From the NCBI RefSeq assembly GCF_023343835.1, contig NC_064447.1:9816501-9880500 (forward strand): a DNA stretch of 64,000 nucleotides. Direction: 5' to 3'. The first letter of the stretch is position 1. The number at the start of each line of letters is the position of its first letter. This document shows positions 48,375 through 60,900 of this stretch, piece after piece. The stretch is from Lagopus muta. Lineage: Eukaryota; Chordata; Aves; Galliformes; Phasianidae. A program made the position numbers and the translations under genes. The notes below the pieces were generated by a model that saw nothing but the letters and a program-made list of their open reading frames with translations, was not told where the DNA came from and searched no databases.

Positions 48375-49179
48375 CCGAGGGACACCGCACCCCGCACCAT
48401 CCCCATCCCACTCCCGGAGCCCCTTCCCGTGCCCGGAGCACTTCACCAGGGTTCTGCATCCTAGTGCCCAGGGATGCTTGGAGCCCTGGGGTCCCTGCGG
48501 TTCCCTCTCTGCACTGCCCTGGTTCCCATTCCCAGGAGGAGGATATGGGTCTGCACCCCCTCACTGCAAGAGCGGGACATGTCGGTGTGCATCACCCCCT
48601 GTGTGTAACCCCCTGCCCTGGGGAGGAACACGGTGAGGTCTCAGCTGTGGTATGGGGCAGTGGGATGAGGTGCTCTGGTGTCACAGGGATGGGGACAGCA
48701 CCGAGTTGCCCCCTGCAGAACGAGGAGAAATCCTTCAACTTCGCTTCTCTCCCAGTCCGGGTGGGAGGGAGAGAAGTTTATAGGCGACCTCGTATTTATT
48801 TGAGACGCGGTGGGGAATTTCAGACAGGCGCTGACCCTTTTGCTGTTTATATAAGAGCTTGGAGTGCATGTGTGCTTTCTCGTGGCAGAAAAATGGAGCG
48901 GGTCGGAGTTTGGGGAGGGCACACACATTGCTCCTAAAAACTCCCCTTTGCTTTTGTTCTTTTGCAACTTGCAGGCAGGGAAGGAGGAGGGAATGCAAAG
49001 CTCTGCATCTTCCCCCGTCTCCTGTGTCCTTTATCCAGTTTATTAACGTTAAATAAGAAAGAGCAGTCTGTTCTTTTCAGTTGTGACATACGGGAAAATT
49101 GAATTTTACCCGAAATGCTTGTGTGAAAGCTGAGAGTTGTCAGTCTGTCTCAGTGATCTTCAGAAGTGAGCTTTTAGCT

Positions 49180-49440
49180 GTGCTCCGCACGTCAGCTCAG
49201 CAGCATTGACATTGTGCAGATAATTAATGCTTTTTACCTCTACCCTGGTACCTGCCTGCAGCTCGCTGCCTGCATCCTGCCGCCGCTATTAAAAGCATTA
49301 TTTATTAATACTGTTAGTATTGATCTCCTTTCAGTTAACCAGAGAAACCCGTGCGCATCTGAGATCACCGCTTTCCACCGCCCGGTGAGCGGTGTCATTA
49401 GGAGGAATTGCACAACCCTCCTCAGGACGTTGCCTTAATC
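49180..49440. promoter_or_regulatory. Candidate intronic enhancer
   Basis: Mixed AT-rich and CpG-retaining sequence about 0.8-1.1 kb into intron 2. It contains GATAATTAATGC, TTATTTATTAATACTG, CGCACGTCAG and GATCACCGC with several CpGs. CpG retention outside the island and motif density suggest regulatory DNA. Low-confidence compositional inference. Confidence 0.3.
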
Positions 49441-51691
49441 CGTAAGGAAGAGAAATCTTGGAGGGAAAAGCCCATGGGTTGTTTTTTTTTTTTATGGCCT
49501 TGAGCTTCCCCTTGTTTCAGCTGGGTTCACGTAAAGTTGCACAGAGAGATTTCTGCTTTATGGTTTTGCAAGAAGGGCCACGTGTGTATTGAAGGGAGAA
49601 GGAAACGAGCAGGAGCTGTGCACAGCAATGCTTCGGCCCTATAGCCATTAAACGTGGAGGATGGTTCTGTAAGTACAAAAAGTGAAGTATCCATTCCATA
49701 TCCTCATATCTGAGGCAGAGCTGTTCCCACAAAGTAGATTATCTCCTTTCAAAACTTTGGGGGCTAAAGGAGGGTGAGGCCTCTCCCCGGGCTCTGGCAG
49801 CAGCTTGCTCTGGAGCATTGCTCTGGGCTCAGCAGTCTTAATGCACAGGTGCTGCCAAATTAACCCACAGCTGATAGGAAGCAAAGTGGTGTCACCTCCC
49901 AGCCAACAGCATTCTAGGGAAATGGGTTCAGGTGCACTTGTGTGGGTGAGGTTGTGCTCTTATTGTTGGGCAGAACTTTGTGTCACAGCATCTTGCCAAA
50001 GAATTCACAGGAGAGCAAATTCCTTTGTAAAACTTAACTCGTGTGACATCATATTGGATGGAAATTGTGACGGTTGGTTCACAGTGAGGCAGAAATCTAA
50101 TAAAAGCTCATAAGCCCCTTCTTCAGCATTACTGCTGTCGGAACTGGCATTTTTTGGCTGGAACAGAACAACGCTCGTGACAGGGGTCAAGCTCCTGGCT
50201 GGGATTTTTCCCCACCTCTGTCTCCTCCTGCCCACCACTAGTCCCATGTGTTGCAGTGAGAAAGTGTCAGCCCTTACATTTCTTGGTGAGAGTGCTCGCA
50301 GTGCTGCTGGGTGTGCTTTTGGAAGCTGTGCGGAGGAGCACAGAGGTGTGCATCGCATTGGGAACTGGGGCTGAGTGCATGGTGGTGTTGGGCTTCTCAG
50401 GGATGGATGCCACTGCTGAGGGCTGGGAAACTTGGAGAGATTGGAGGAGGGCTGAGGTCCCCCCATAAGGACTGAGATCCCTGCCAGTGATGTCCCAGGG
50501 GAAGAAATAACTCGAAGCAGAGGTTGGAAGCACCAGCGGGTTTCTGGCCAGCCGTGCAGTTGTGGTGACTCTTCCTGCCTATGTAAAAGCACAGATCCAT
50601 AAAGCGTGATAATGATCTTTAGGTTTGCATTAAAATCTCCCTCTGTTGCAGACAGAAGGGTGTAAATGTGGGGTTCTTAGAATCTTGTGTCTGAGGTGCG
50701 TGCTTCTCTGGGAAGCACTGAACCTTTCTGTAATGCGGGTTTCCTCCTTCAGTGCTGGTTTTTGTTGTCCTTTGGTCTCTTTGTGATTGGGAATGCTGGG
50801 GAAGTTTTCCCTCTGAGCCTCTAATGCCCCTGTCCCCCCTCTCCCCGGCTCATGGGGTATTTCACAGTGTGGGGTTCATTGTTTCTATGATATTCTTGCT
50901 CCGAAACTTGCACGCCGCTATGCAGAAAGCCTTTATTTACCCCTGTGCTACTGAGTTGTCTGTCTGCCCAGCATGCCTCAAATCCTGTGGGTGCTCCATC
51001 CTGCACGATTGGGGTTCTGTTTCCATGTAGGCAGCTCTGTGGCATCTTCCTGGGGTTGACACCGCAGAGCTGGGTGCAGGAGCATCCTAAAAGGAGACGC
51101 CGTTGCAGCTCAAGAAGTGCTGCTGAGTGCATCTCCTGGCTTAGGGCAAGCCCCTGTCAATCCCACATCACTTGAACTGCAAAAGCAGCCCAGCCGCTCG
51201 GAATATTTGTTGTCAGCAGAGATAGCGCAGACCTGTGCCCCGGAGCAGGTGGAATCCCACACGGCTCAGCCAGAAGCATGGTTCCCTCTGCAGCTTAAGC
51301 AGGAGGGGGCTGCTGCCAGGCTTAGGAGCAGCTAAAAAAAGCCCCTGCCTGGTTCTTGGGGGGACAGGTGGGGCTGGGATCAGCTTACGGGACCGGGAGC
51401 GTGCTGGGCTGGAGGCATGCAGCCACCCCAGGGCTGTGCATCGGGTGCTGGAGCAGCAGGCAGGAGGTGTGTGGCTGTGGGGTTGGTGACGGTGCTTCAT
51501 TTGGAAGTGGAAAAATCTCCCCCCACAAAAAAAAAAAACAAAAACGCACATGTTTATGTATTAATAAAAACACCAAATTTTGCCAAGAAATGAAAGCGAA
51601 AGATGTGCGTGGAGCTGATTTTCACATACGGGAGCAATAAGCAGAGAGTTGTGACCATTAAAGTTTAATCACAGGAGCGGAACGCCGGGGC

Positions 51692-51704
51692 TCCGTGGTG
51701 CTGA
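51692..51704 (-). promoter_or_regulatory. RE1/NRSE left-half motif in intron 2
   Basis: The minus strand reads TCAGCACCACGGA, matching 13 consecutive positions of the RE1 element bound by REST. The right half is not matched beyond GGA. REST control of CACNA1H through an intronic RE1 has been described in mammals, so the position in the gene is notable. The match is only partial. Confidence 0.3.
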
Positions 51705-51840
51705 GCGGCTGATTGTTGTCAAACTGTGTTTGTGTGTTGTCTTGTGCAGGCAATGGGCTTTCATAAGCGATGACTGCAGCTCAGGAATCTCCTTCCTAGC
51801 TCAGGCTTATCTCCAAACCCTGCTCCAAGCAGGAATCCAT

Positions 51841-51862
51841 GTGTGTGTATATATATATATAT
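51841..51862 (+). repeat. (GT)4-(AT)n microsatellite
   Basis: Four GT units are followed by about seven AT units. A simple dinucleotide repeat in intron 2. Confidence 0.9.
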
Positions 51863-52194
51863 GTTGGGTTGGAGCAAATACACAGCTTGGGTGTAGCTCC
51901 TGTGACACAGGCAATGGTCAAAGCTGAGTTCTTTGCTGTCTGGTGTTGTATTGTGTTACCTTCTGTTATTACCGACATTATTTGCTCTTTTTTAAAAGAT
52001 ATATAATTGGAAGCAAACTTACTTATTTCTCCAGTCCTGGATCTCCTACGTGGGTTTATTTATGGAGGGCTGTGGGTGGGACGTTGTGTACTTTGTGTGC
52101 ACGTTGTGAGGCGCAGAGCAGGATTTGGGCGTTGAGACCCTGCGAGGTCCTTTCCTGGTTATTCCCAAGCTGTCAGCCCACAGCAGCCCCAAGT

Positions 52195-52242
52195 TATGTA
52201 TGTATGTATGCAGCTCATTTTCCCCCCCCCCCCCCCCCCCCC
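52195..52242 (+). repeat. (TATG)4 followed by C21 run
   Basis: Four TATG units (52195-52210), eleven bases, and then 21 uninterrupted cytosines (52222-52242). Long poly-C/poly-G runs are rare in vertebrate genomes compared with poly-A. In the transcript sense this is a poly-C tract able to bind poly-C-binding proteins. The complementary G21 can form G-quadruplexes. Exact length may be uncertain because such runs are hard to sequence. Confidence 0.9.
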
Positions 52243-54287
52243 GAACATAATGTTTTGCTGTTGCTTACATTTGGACCATGAAGTGCCGAGTCGCGCTGTG
52301 CCCATCACTGGGTGTCCCTGCTCCCCATGGGTGCTGGGTGCAGCAGCGCTGTGCTGGGAGGGCAGGGTGCAGCCAGCTCTGTGCATGCACTAGGGCCAGA
52401 GCAGCAGCAAGGAATGCTGCTTGGTGCCCCCTGGCACCTTCCTACGTGCGTGGCTGGGAAATAGGCTGCAATCCGTGCTGGGACCTGCTTTCCATCACAG
52501 CCCCAAGTGGCAGCACGGCTTCGATAAGGCTGGAGGAACTTTGCTGCTTTGTTCGTGATTCATAAAAACATTCCGTGATTCATAATAGGTTGAGTTCTGT
52601 GTGCCTTCGTTGGAATAAAACCTCCTGTGATTTATGGTCTCGAGTGGTTACAGAGCGTGGTGGTGCCAGCGGGGTTGCTGTGGGACTTGGCTCTGCTCTC
52701 CTATTTGGTAGAGCCTCTGCTTGCATCAAACCTGATTTTTTTCCTAGTTTTTATTATATTTTCTGAAGCGCAGCTCTTTGCAGTGCTTGCTGGTCGCCCT
52801 GACATCGCTTTGGGGCAAACCCAACATTCCCAACAACATCCTGTGTGTTATTCCAAACCAGCCCTCAGTGCAGGTGTCTATAAATACACTTGGATGCTGA
52901 AAAAAAATGTACTTTGTGCAAAATGATGTATGTGATCTGTGTCCAACGCTCCACGCTGCAGCTCCGTGCTATGGACAGGGCCGAGCTGTTTGTTGGGTGC
53001 TGCTATGGATCCAGCTCTGAGCTGGGGCTTGCAGTTGGTTCATTCCTTATTGCATGAGCAACATGTGCTGGCTCTGTTCTGCTGCAGTGTTGCAATTTGT
53101 GGCTCGGGGCTCTGTGCTGGAGCACACGGAGGTGTGGATGCAAGCGGCTCCCGTTGCTTTGGCAAACTTTATTTGCTTGCGTTCTGCTCCGTAACCAGCG
53201 TGTATCAGATGTGAGGAGCTTTATCAGAAAGCCTTTGCTGCTAATCTGGCTTTATTCAGACCATACCCTGACAAGTGCAGCGGGAGGCTTTGAACTAATC
53301 ATCGTTTGTCATCTCGGAGTATAAATATTGCTGTTAAAATATTGAAGCGTGCCGTGGAAAAACCTGTTCCCAAACAGCCATTCTTCTGGTATCATCCGGA
53401 GCTGCTGAGCACTCACAGAGTGCAGGGAGAGGTGCAGGTGCAGCACCCAGCAGCATCTCCTGCTGAATGGCAAGCAATTAGGCACGGCGAGGGAGAGAAC
53501 TTGTGCAAATTGTGACTTGTCTAAAAATATGCTGTACCTCCACATGTGTTTTTAGTTCCGCTTATTTTGGCTCTCTGTGTTGGCTCAATACAGCTAATCA
53601 AGAGTTTAATCCCGAGCTTCCTGTTTAATGTCAACAGAAACTGGCTCGGTTGGCACCCGAGGTCCGTGCTTCCCTCACCCTGCACTCCTCAGCTTTTGCT
53701 TTTCTCTGTGAAATGCCCTTTGTTCCCATCTCCCAGCCAAGCTCAGGTTCGTGGTTCAGCAGTGGGAGTTCCCATCCCTTGCAAAGTGACTGACAGCCAC
53801 AGAGCTTCTAGTGCTGGAGCACAACGTTGGGATGGCTGTGATTTCAGGCAGGCACGTGGGGATGCTTGGTTCCTGCTTTCAGGATGGCTTTTGTAACAAG
53901 GGAGGTTGGAAAGCTAATTACAGAAATGCTTGCAAAGCAGATGGGGGGTTTTCCTTGTTGTCTTGCAGTGAAGGTTGGCGTGTGGAACACCTGTGTGTGC
54001 TCGGGAGTGTGAAGAAGGGAAAGCAGATGGGGCTGGTGCTGGTGCCCAGGAATGGGAATGTGAAATTGTGGCTGGTGGAGTGAAGCTGAAGCAGAACCAG
54101 GAGAAAAGAAAAAAAAAACCAAAAAACGCATCTGGGCAAAGTAGATCAGGAATATAAATAATGGAAATAAAATCAGATTTTTGACTTTAAAAACGTAACG
54201 TTCTGTAAGCTGTGGTACAGCCATGCTGCTGCCATTCCTCACTCCTCACGCTAACATCAGCAGAGCCACATCCACCAGCCTTGAGTT

Positions 54288-54488
54288 GGACAGTGGGAGT
54301 AATTTCTTCTCCAAAAGGACAGTTGTGCACTGGCACTGCTGCCCAGGGGGTGGTGGGGTCACCATCCCTGGAGGTGTTAAGAACTATGAGATGTGGCACT
54401 GAGGAATGTGATCAGTGATCATGGTGGGGTGGGTTGGCGCTGGGCATCTCAAAGGGCTTTTCCAACTTCAGTGGTTCTATAATTCATC
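54288..54488 (+). mobile_element. CR1 LINE 3'-end fragment
   Basis: Contains TAATTTCTTCTCC, CACTGCTGCCCAGGGGGTGG, TCACCATCCCTGGAGGTGTT and a decayed tail ending TTCAGTGGTTCTATAATTC. The order is that of the avian CR1 3' end in the + orientation. About 200 bp, 5'-truncated, non-coding, inserted in intron 2 in the sense direction. Confidence 0.88.
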
Positions 54489-55189
54489 TCTGTCCCTATT
54501 CCATTTGTGCTTTAGTTACAGGCTACGCATGCAGTGACTCAGAGTAGAAATTTGTCCCAATATTGTCCCAAGCCAGGTGTGTCTGAGCAGGTTTGATTCC
54601 AGATGCACTTAGAAAACAACTGCTCACCCATTTCCTCCTCATTTCTTAACCTCCTTAGTGCTCCTACAAGAGCTGGGTGGTTCAGAAGTTAACTGTGCAT
54701 CTGCACACAGCTTACTATACCCACCATTCACTGCAGGCAATCATTACAATTCTTTCAGTGTGTTTGTGTGTGCTTTCCCTTTGCTATTAATTTTTTAAAA
54801 TTTATTCCATGTTGGATATTTCCTACTGAGAGAGATGCTGACTTGTTGCAGTAGATATTAATAAACATTTCTTGTGAACTGTAGCTGTTTCGCAGGGACT
54901 ACTTTTTATTTTCAGGCTGTAATTTATAATGCTTCAGAGAAATTCATTTGCTGCTTTTTGAGGCACTTAGAAGCTGCATCCCAGACTGCGCTTTGTGAGG
55001 TTCTTTGGTTGCCTTCAGAGTTCTCACTTCTCAGATTTGGTGGGAACCAATGAATGCAATTTCAGTTTGCAGTTTCTTTACAAGTTGGCCTGATGCATTG
55101 AGAACACATGTCTTTTTCCCAGCATGTTTCCACGCCAGATCCACCATTCACTGAAACAGGAGGCGCTGCGTTTGCCCTATCTCTGGTGA

Positions 55190-55308
55190 CATGCAAGGCC
55201 ATGGATGGGCCCTGGGCAGCCTGGTCTGTTGGGAGGCAGCCAACCTATGGCAGAGGGGTTGAAACTGGGTGATCTTTGAGGTCCACTCCGTCATAAACCA
55301 TGCTATCC
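55190..55308 (+). mobile_element. Degenerate CR1 3'-end fragment
   Basis: The series GGGCCCTGGGCAGCCTGGTC, GCAGAGGGGTTGAAACTGGG and TGATCTTTGAGGTCCACTCC follows the CR1 3' end of a different subfamily from the copy at 54288. The octamer tail is decayed. Divergence suggests an old insertion. Confidence 0.75.
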
Positions 55309-57939
55309 AGTTGAACTCTGCTGATTAATGGCAGCAGAAGTCCAGAGCTCAGAGTCAGTGCTATTTCCTCATGTTGAGGAAGAGTTTTAGGCAGTTTGGG
55401 GCTTCTCTGCCTCTAGATCTTTTCCAAATTACCATCTAGCTGTCTCTGAGATGTTCTACTGTATTTTGTGTGTTTTCTTAAATAGAAAAGTAGGTTTAAG
55501 TTTATAATTCAGTTACGCTCTGAGCAGCACCTTCCTAGAGCCACTCAGGTTGCAGCTAGCTCCTGTTTACCTTTTCCTTGGCTTCTGTCACCTACATTTT
55601 TAGTTTGGGGCCAGCAGCGTCCACCCACCTTACTGGGAAAGAAAAGATGAGATTTATCCGATGGGCTGTGCCTAAATGACATCTTTGGAGTAATTCCATT
55701 AGAGCAACCAGGATCGCATTAGTTTACAGTGAATGAACTCTGAATCATGTTTCTGTGTTGGTTGGTTGTTTTAAATTGCTTTTACAGACAGGGAGCACTG
55801 TGAGTGCCCACGGACAGAGCTGCGATTAGTTTTCCCTGGATTATGCACAGAGCTGATGATCTTGTGCCCATGTAAATGAGGAAGAGACGCAATACAGCCC
55901 CAGCCCCACGTCTGCATGCCACAAACACTTGGTGGGCTGCATTCTTACCCCATGTTCCTCCCTGAATTCGACCCTCCTGGGCCCCCAAATCATACCGCAG
56001 CAACCTCTGCCGTTAGCGTTAAAGCTCATGCAAGAAATATGTTACCTCTATTTGCACAGATGTTTTAAGAGAACTTGAGCTCAGATTTTGCCCTTAATTC
56101 TTAAGGTAGCATCTGGCGTTCATGTCCAATCCGTTAATCCTACTGGTGAAGCAGCGCTGTGATTTTAAATGAGATATACCTTTAAGTGAATGTTTAGCTT
56201 TTGGGATGGTGGGAAAGTTATGATGCGATCTCCTGTGATAGTTAATCCTAAGATTTCAGAAAGCCTAAAATCACTGGGATGTGAGCTGGATTTTTGAACC
56301 AGCGGTCGGGAGCCACTGGGCTGCATAGAGGGGGAACTGGGAGAGAACTGGGGCTGCGGTCCACTCAGAGCTGGGTGGGAGTCACAGCTCTGATGGTATG
56401 CAGCTGTAAGAGACCTTTTCCTCTTTATTCCCCGTAATAAAAATCTGTACTGAGCCCTGTACCAGGCGGGCTAGTTTTGGCAATGGATTAAATGCATGGA
56501 TTTGGGATCTAATGATGCCGGTTTCAATTGACAGATGGAAATGGTGCACTTTCACAATGCTACCAGTATTTTGCTGTTACTGCTCAGCAGCCGGGCCTCT
56601 GGAAGCCATCCGGAGAAATAAGAGAACTCTGTGTGCCCATCTCTGTGTCACGGTTCCTTCAGGCAGTGAGTTCAGGGTGGGCACTGCTCTGCGCCTGCTG
56701 CTCCCATCCTTGTCCTGCAATGCAGGAGAAGGACTTGCCAGATTTTCTAAGATTCCACAAACCTTGTTGCAGAAAGTCATCCAGAAAGGATGGGACATCT
56801 GTTGTGTTCCAGAAGGCTGGAGAGTGCCACGAGCTGTGGGTGTTACGAGCAGGGATGCCTTGGGACTGGTTGTCCCCTGGGGCCATTGGCATACCCAACT
56901 CTTCAGTTCCCCCCCATTGCCCATGTTTCTTGTGATTTGCTGTTGTTCTGATGCAAGGGCTTAAGCCCTCTGAGATTTGTGTTGGAAAAGCAGCAATTTG
57001 CACAGAGCTGCTGTCTCAGAGGAGCTGCAGCCCAGGTTTCTTCTTGACGTGGCTTAGGAGAGGAAGCAGCAGCAAGTTGCTGCTGTCCCTTGTTGGCGAT
57101 GGCAGATGTGGGGAAGGATGAAGAGCTCACCAGGAGACAAAGCAAACTGCAGCATTTGGTACTGCGCATGGGAATTCTTTGGGCTTAGTTTTCAGGCACA
57201 GGTGATGGAAAAGCAGAGGGACAGACAAAAGCAATGTGTGTGTGCATGTGTGATACATATCTGTATGATACATACAGAATACTTATCTGTGTGTACCTGT
57301 GCTTTTGTTCCTAGTGGAGTAGACCTTGCGTTATTTATTTATTTGTTGCAAAGGAATGGAAGCCTTTCTTGTGCAGCTTGATAGCAATCAAGCTTATTCC
57401 TTGGTTTCTCCATGAGGGTGTATTCAGGTGGATTTGGAGGTGTTAACAGAAATCTGAACTGAACTGACTGAAATAATGAATCTGCGAGAGCTTTGTCATT
57501 GACTTTGGTTCCCTACCATAGAAGAAGCTCAGAGAAGGTTCAGCAGGAGACAATGGGTTGGCTTTGGAAAAGAAAACAAGACTTGATTCTTTTTCTTTGG
57601 CCCCATGTTCTGGATAGGTAATTCCAATGCCAGCAAGGCGGATGGATCCAGGAGCAGGATTTAGCCCTAAACACACTGTGTATCCCCAGCCTCTTATTAC
57701 CAAGCCCTTTTGTAAGTGTGTTTGTGCGTAGCCTGTAATGGTATAATGTACACTGTAATTTTGTTGTTAAATCTGAGCCACTTTGGCATGGTGGGGACTA
57801 GACAGCTTATAGCGATCGGAACATTAGGGCTTATTGAATTTCATAGCCTGGGGGACTGAACCGCACAGAGCAGCTCTTGTAGGGGGAAAAAAAAAAATAA
57901 TACCCCATCTATTTCTCCTGAATTTCTTTTCTGGATTGA

Positions 57940-57965
57940 TTTTTTTTTTTTGGTTTTTTTTTTTT
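57940..57965 (+). repeat. Poly-T tracts, T12-GG-T12
   Basis: Two runs of twelve thymines separated by GG, followed by CCTCATTTTACAG. In sense orientation this resembles a strong polypyrimidine tract plus AG. I see no downstream exon with coding similarity or a suitable donor, so it is listed as a simple repeat. Confidence 0.85.
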
Positions 57966-60900
57966 CCTCATTTTACAGACTCGGACTTCTGGGCACAGAG
58001 GGTTGGGAGAGATGCCAGTGGTGGGAAACAAACCCTGGGATGGTGGTGTCCTATGAAGTAGCCTCTCAGGGAAGGAGGTTTGGATCCATTCCCAAAGGCG
58101 CTGGGAAACGCCGCGTCTGCTGGGATTTCCTTCACCTCCCTTCCCAGTAGAGGCTTTGGTTTCATCTCTCTCAATACTGGAAATGAAAAAGAAGCCAGAA
58201 GGGCTTTCTGGTTCTGATGTGGTTGCAGCATTTTCCTTTTATCATTGATCTCAAATGTTGTTTCTGCAATTCCAGGCCTACACCTGTGCTGTAACCACTT
58301 CTGCCATGCTCTCACAGTCTGCTTAGACTGGGAGAAACTTGGTCATTGAGGGCTACGGTTACAGAAAAGGACAGGTTTTCATTACTGGGAACTTAGCTAG
58401 ATGCTTGTCTTGCATACTATGGATTAGCTCCATTTTTCTGATCCTGTCTGAGTGTTTCTCGCATGTATGAGATGGCTCCATCCCCAACCCACAGCTCCAC
58501 ACACCCATTAAGATGAGCTGAAATCTTACTGTATTGCTGGAGCAGGGCTTGCCTGGAAAAAATCAATGCTCGGCCATAGCCAAGGGAGGGTCGTCTTAAG
58601 GCTGTATTTAGTCTGTTTTTACATTAAAAAAAAAATTAAACACATCTCTTATTGAAATTTCCCAGGCCCTGCTGAGTCATGGCTGTTTTCTTGGTGCTCT
58701 GTTGAGTTTTTGACAGGCACCTACCAGGCTCTCCTGTATATGTTTGTCAGGGGGTGGAGCTCACCAAGCTGCTTCTCATGTGCACAGGCAATCAATTATG
58801 GAGCCCATTTGCTGCTCTGTTATTAATATTTACAGAGCAGCACTTGCATTATAAGAGCAGATCATGTGCTTGGAAAGCTTCAGGGAAGAAAGGTCATCAT
58901 TTTGTAGAAAGGAAGAAAGGAACCAAAGCCAAGAAGCAAGAAGGTGACATGTAAGGGGCCAGCAGCTGAGGTGTGAGACACAGGTTGATAGTCAAGGTTG
59001 AGGCTGGGGCTGTAATTCCTCCTGTGAAGCATCACCAAAATAGTTTATATCCCTGTGAGCAGAACAGAACTTCTAAGAGATGGGTTCTAGAGGTGAGTAC
59101 CAATTTATGAAGCTGTGCACTGCATATGGTCAGCGTTCTCCAAATGCTCCAGGACTTCTGATTACCCCAGTGTTGGCTTGAGGAGGACGGGCAGAGCTTG
59201 GGAATGATGGAAAGGGAATAACTTAAGCTAAATCGCAGAAACCTTTGGGTGTTACGTGGTCATTGGGAATCTTGTCTTGCTGTGAGCTTTTCTGATATCT
59301 TCCTGTTGCTGCTTATCTGAGACCAGTGGGTTCCATGTGCAGGGAGCTTCCACCACACAGTCCTCTATTGCACTGGTGCATTCCCACAGTCCCATTGTGA
59401 CCTAGCAGAGCTGCTCATTTTGGTAAGGGCTGTAGAATTTGCCCTTAAGCAAGACAAGAGGCATCAGTTAGGCAAAATCAATCCCCTGCCTGCTTCATAT
59501 CACTTTGTCCTGATAAGCTGTCACTTTGGCTCTTAACACTGCATTTGAAAGCACATCCCTGCTCTCCAGGATGGGTCAATGTCAGCAGCAGTATCAGCTG
59601 AAGGATGGATTTAAGCCTCCAGCTCGTCGCAAGAAAAGGGAACGACGTCTGAGGCATCACTTCTTGGCAGCCTTTGGTCTTTCACAGGTTGGAGAGAAAT
59701 TTGGTAGGCTGAAATATCCCTGAGCCATCCCTTTTGGTTTAATGGCGCTAATAGGAATTGTGACGATGAGGAGCTGGAAGTGTATGAAGGAGACTCTGTG
59801 TCACCTCATGGCTGTACTTGGGGGATGCACCAAAGCAAACAGGTCCTTGGATGTCATGTCAGGGGGTCACGTAAGGACCGAGTTCAGCTGACCTTAACCC
59901 TGCGTTTCCTGGCTCTGCCTGATGTAAGCCAGACCTATTGCCTTGTTTGCACACTGGCTTTGCAGCGGGGGTGATGGATTGCAGTGTGAGCTTTACCACC
60001 CTTCATCGCTGCTTCCTGTGCTCTTTTGGCCTGTTATGTTCAGTTCAGTCAGAGTTTATTATAAATAACTTCAGATAGCTGAAATATCCCGGGCTCGCTT
60101 CTTTTTTTTTCTTGGCAGTTGCAGAGCATGAATCGGCTTTGAGGTTATTGAGGTATTTTAACGTAACATTTACAGCCCCTATCTATACAAAATGTGACTT
60201 GTGTTTATAGAAGTGTGCCTTTAACAGTCTCTTATCAAAACATATGGGACTCTACAGTTGGATGCTGGGGTTCCTCTAAAGCATTCCCCAGACAACACAG
60301 TTCCACGTTACGTTGTCTTATGATGTCTGGAGACTTAACCGAGTCTGTTGTTCTGCAAATACAGTTGTGTGTCTTTCTGTCTGGCCCATGATGCTCGCCT
60401 CTCCTCCTCTGAGCTCCCTTATCGCCGAGTCCCCCTTCGCCCCTCTGTGTCCTTGGCAGGCAAGGCAATGTCACAACACAGAAAAGCACGTCGTGCTAAA
60501 TAGGATAAGATATCAGCAAAATGGAGCGACAGGCTGACATCACGATATGTCTGGGAGCAGGAGGTTGTGAATAAGCCCCAAGAAGTGACGTTTGCATTTT
60601 TCCCTGCTGCAGATCTCACAGATGTTTTGTTCTTATTTACGGCTCCTTATTTACATGGCCAGAGGCTGGGGTCAGACTGGGCTGTGGGTCACCAGAGTGT
60701 AAAACAGGGAGAGCTATCCTCCCTCAAAGACATCAAAAGGAATGTGTTTGGCCCTATGAGTGTGTCCTCATCCAGTCCCACGTTGGACACTGTCCAGGTT
60801 TTATGCAGCATCAGAGGGCTCTTGGTGCAGTCTGTTACCGCCTGTTGTTTCACAGCAGGAGGACGGGGTGTCCACTAGATGCCCTCTGCATTGTAACGCC

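Noticed and set aside
47942-48937. 331-residue + strand open frame containing the CACNA1H exon
   Set aside because: Only 48098-48363 matches the channel family. The upstream part lies within intron 1 before a good acceptor and the downstream part begins at the AT-AC donor. The frame is open because of GC-rich, stop-poor sequence.
50005-50592. 195-residue minus-strand frame inside intron 2
   Set aside because: Ser/Pro-rich, with no domain, and overlapping frames on both strands. Judged to be a chance ORF.
56275-56400. Possible additional CR1 fragment near GAGCCACTGGGCTGC
   Set aside because: Shares only generic GC-rich words with CR1. The diagnostic tail and the 'cccagggaggtggtgg' block are absent.
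57954-57979. Polypyrimidine tract plus CAG as an acceptor for a further CACNA1H exon
   Set aside because: The sequence after it does not encode the expected W-F-E and S1 helix in any frame, and no suitable donor follows.
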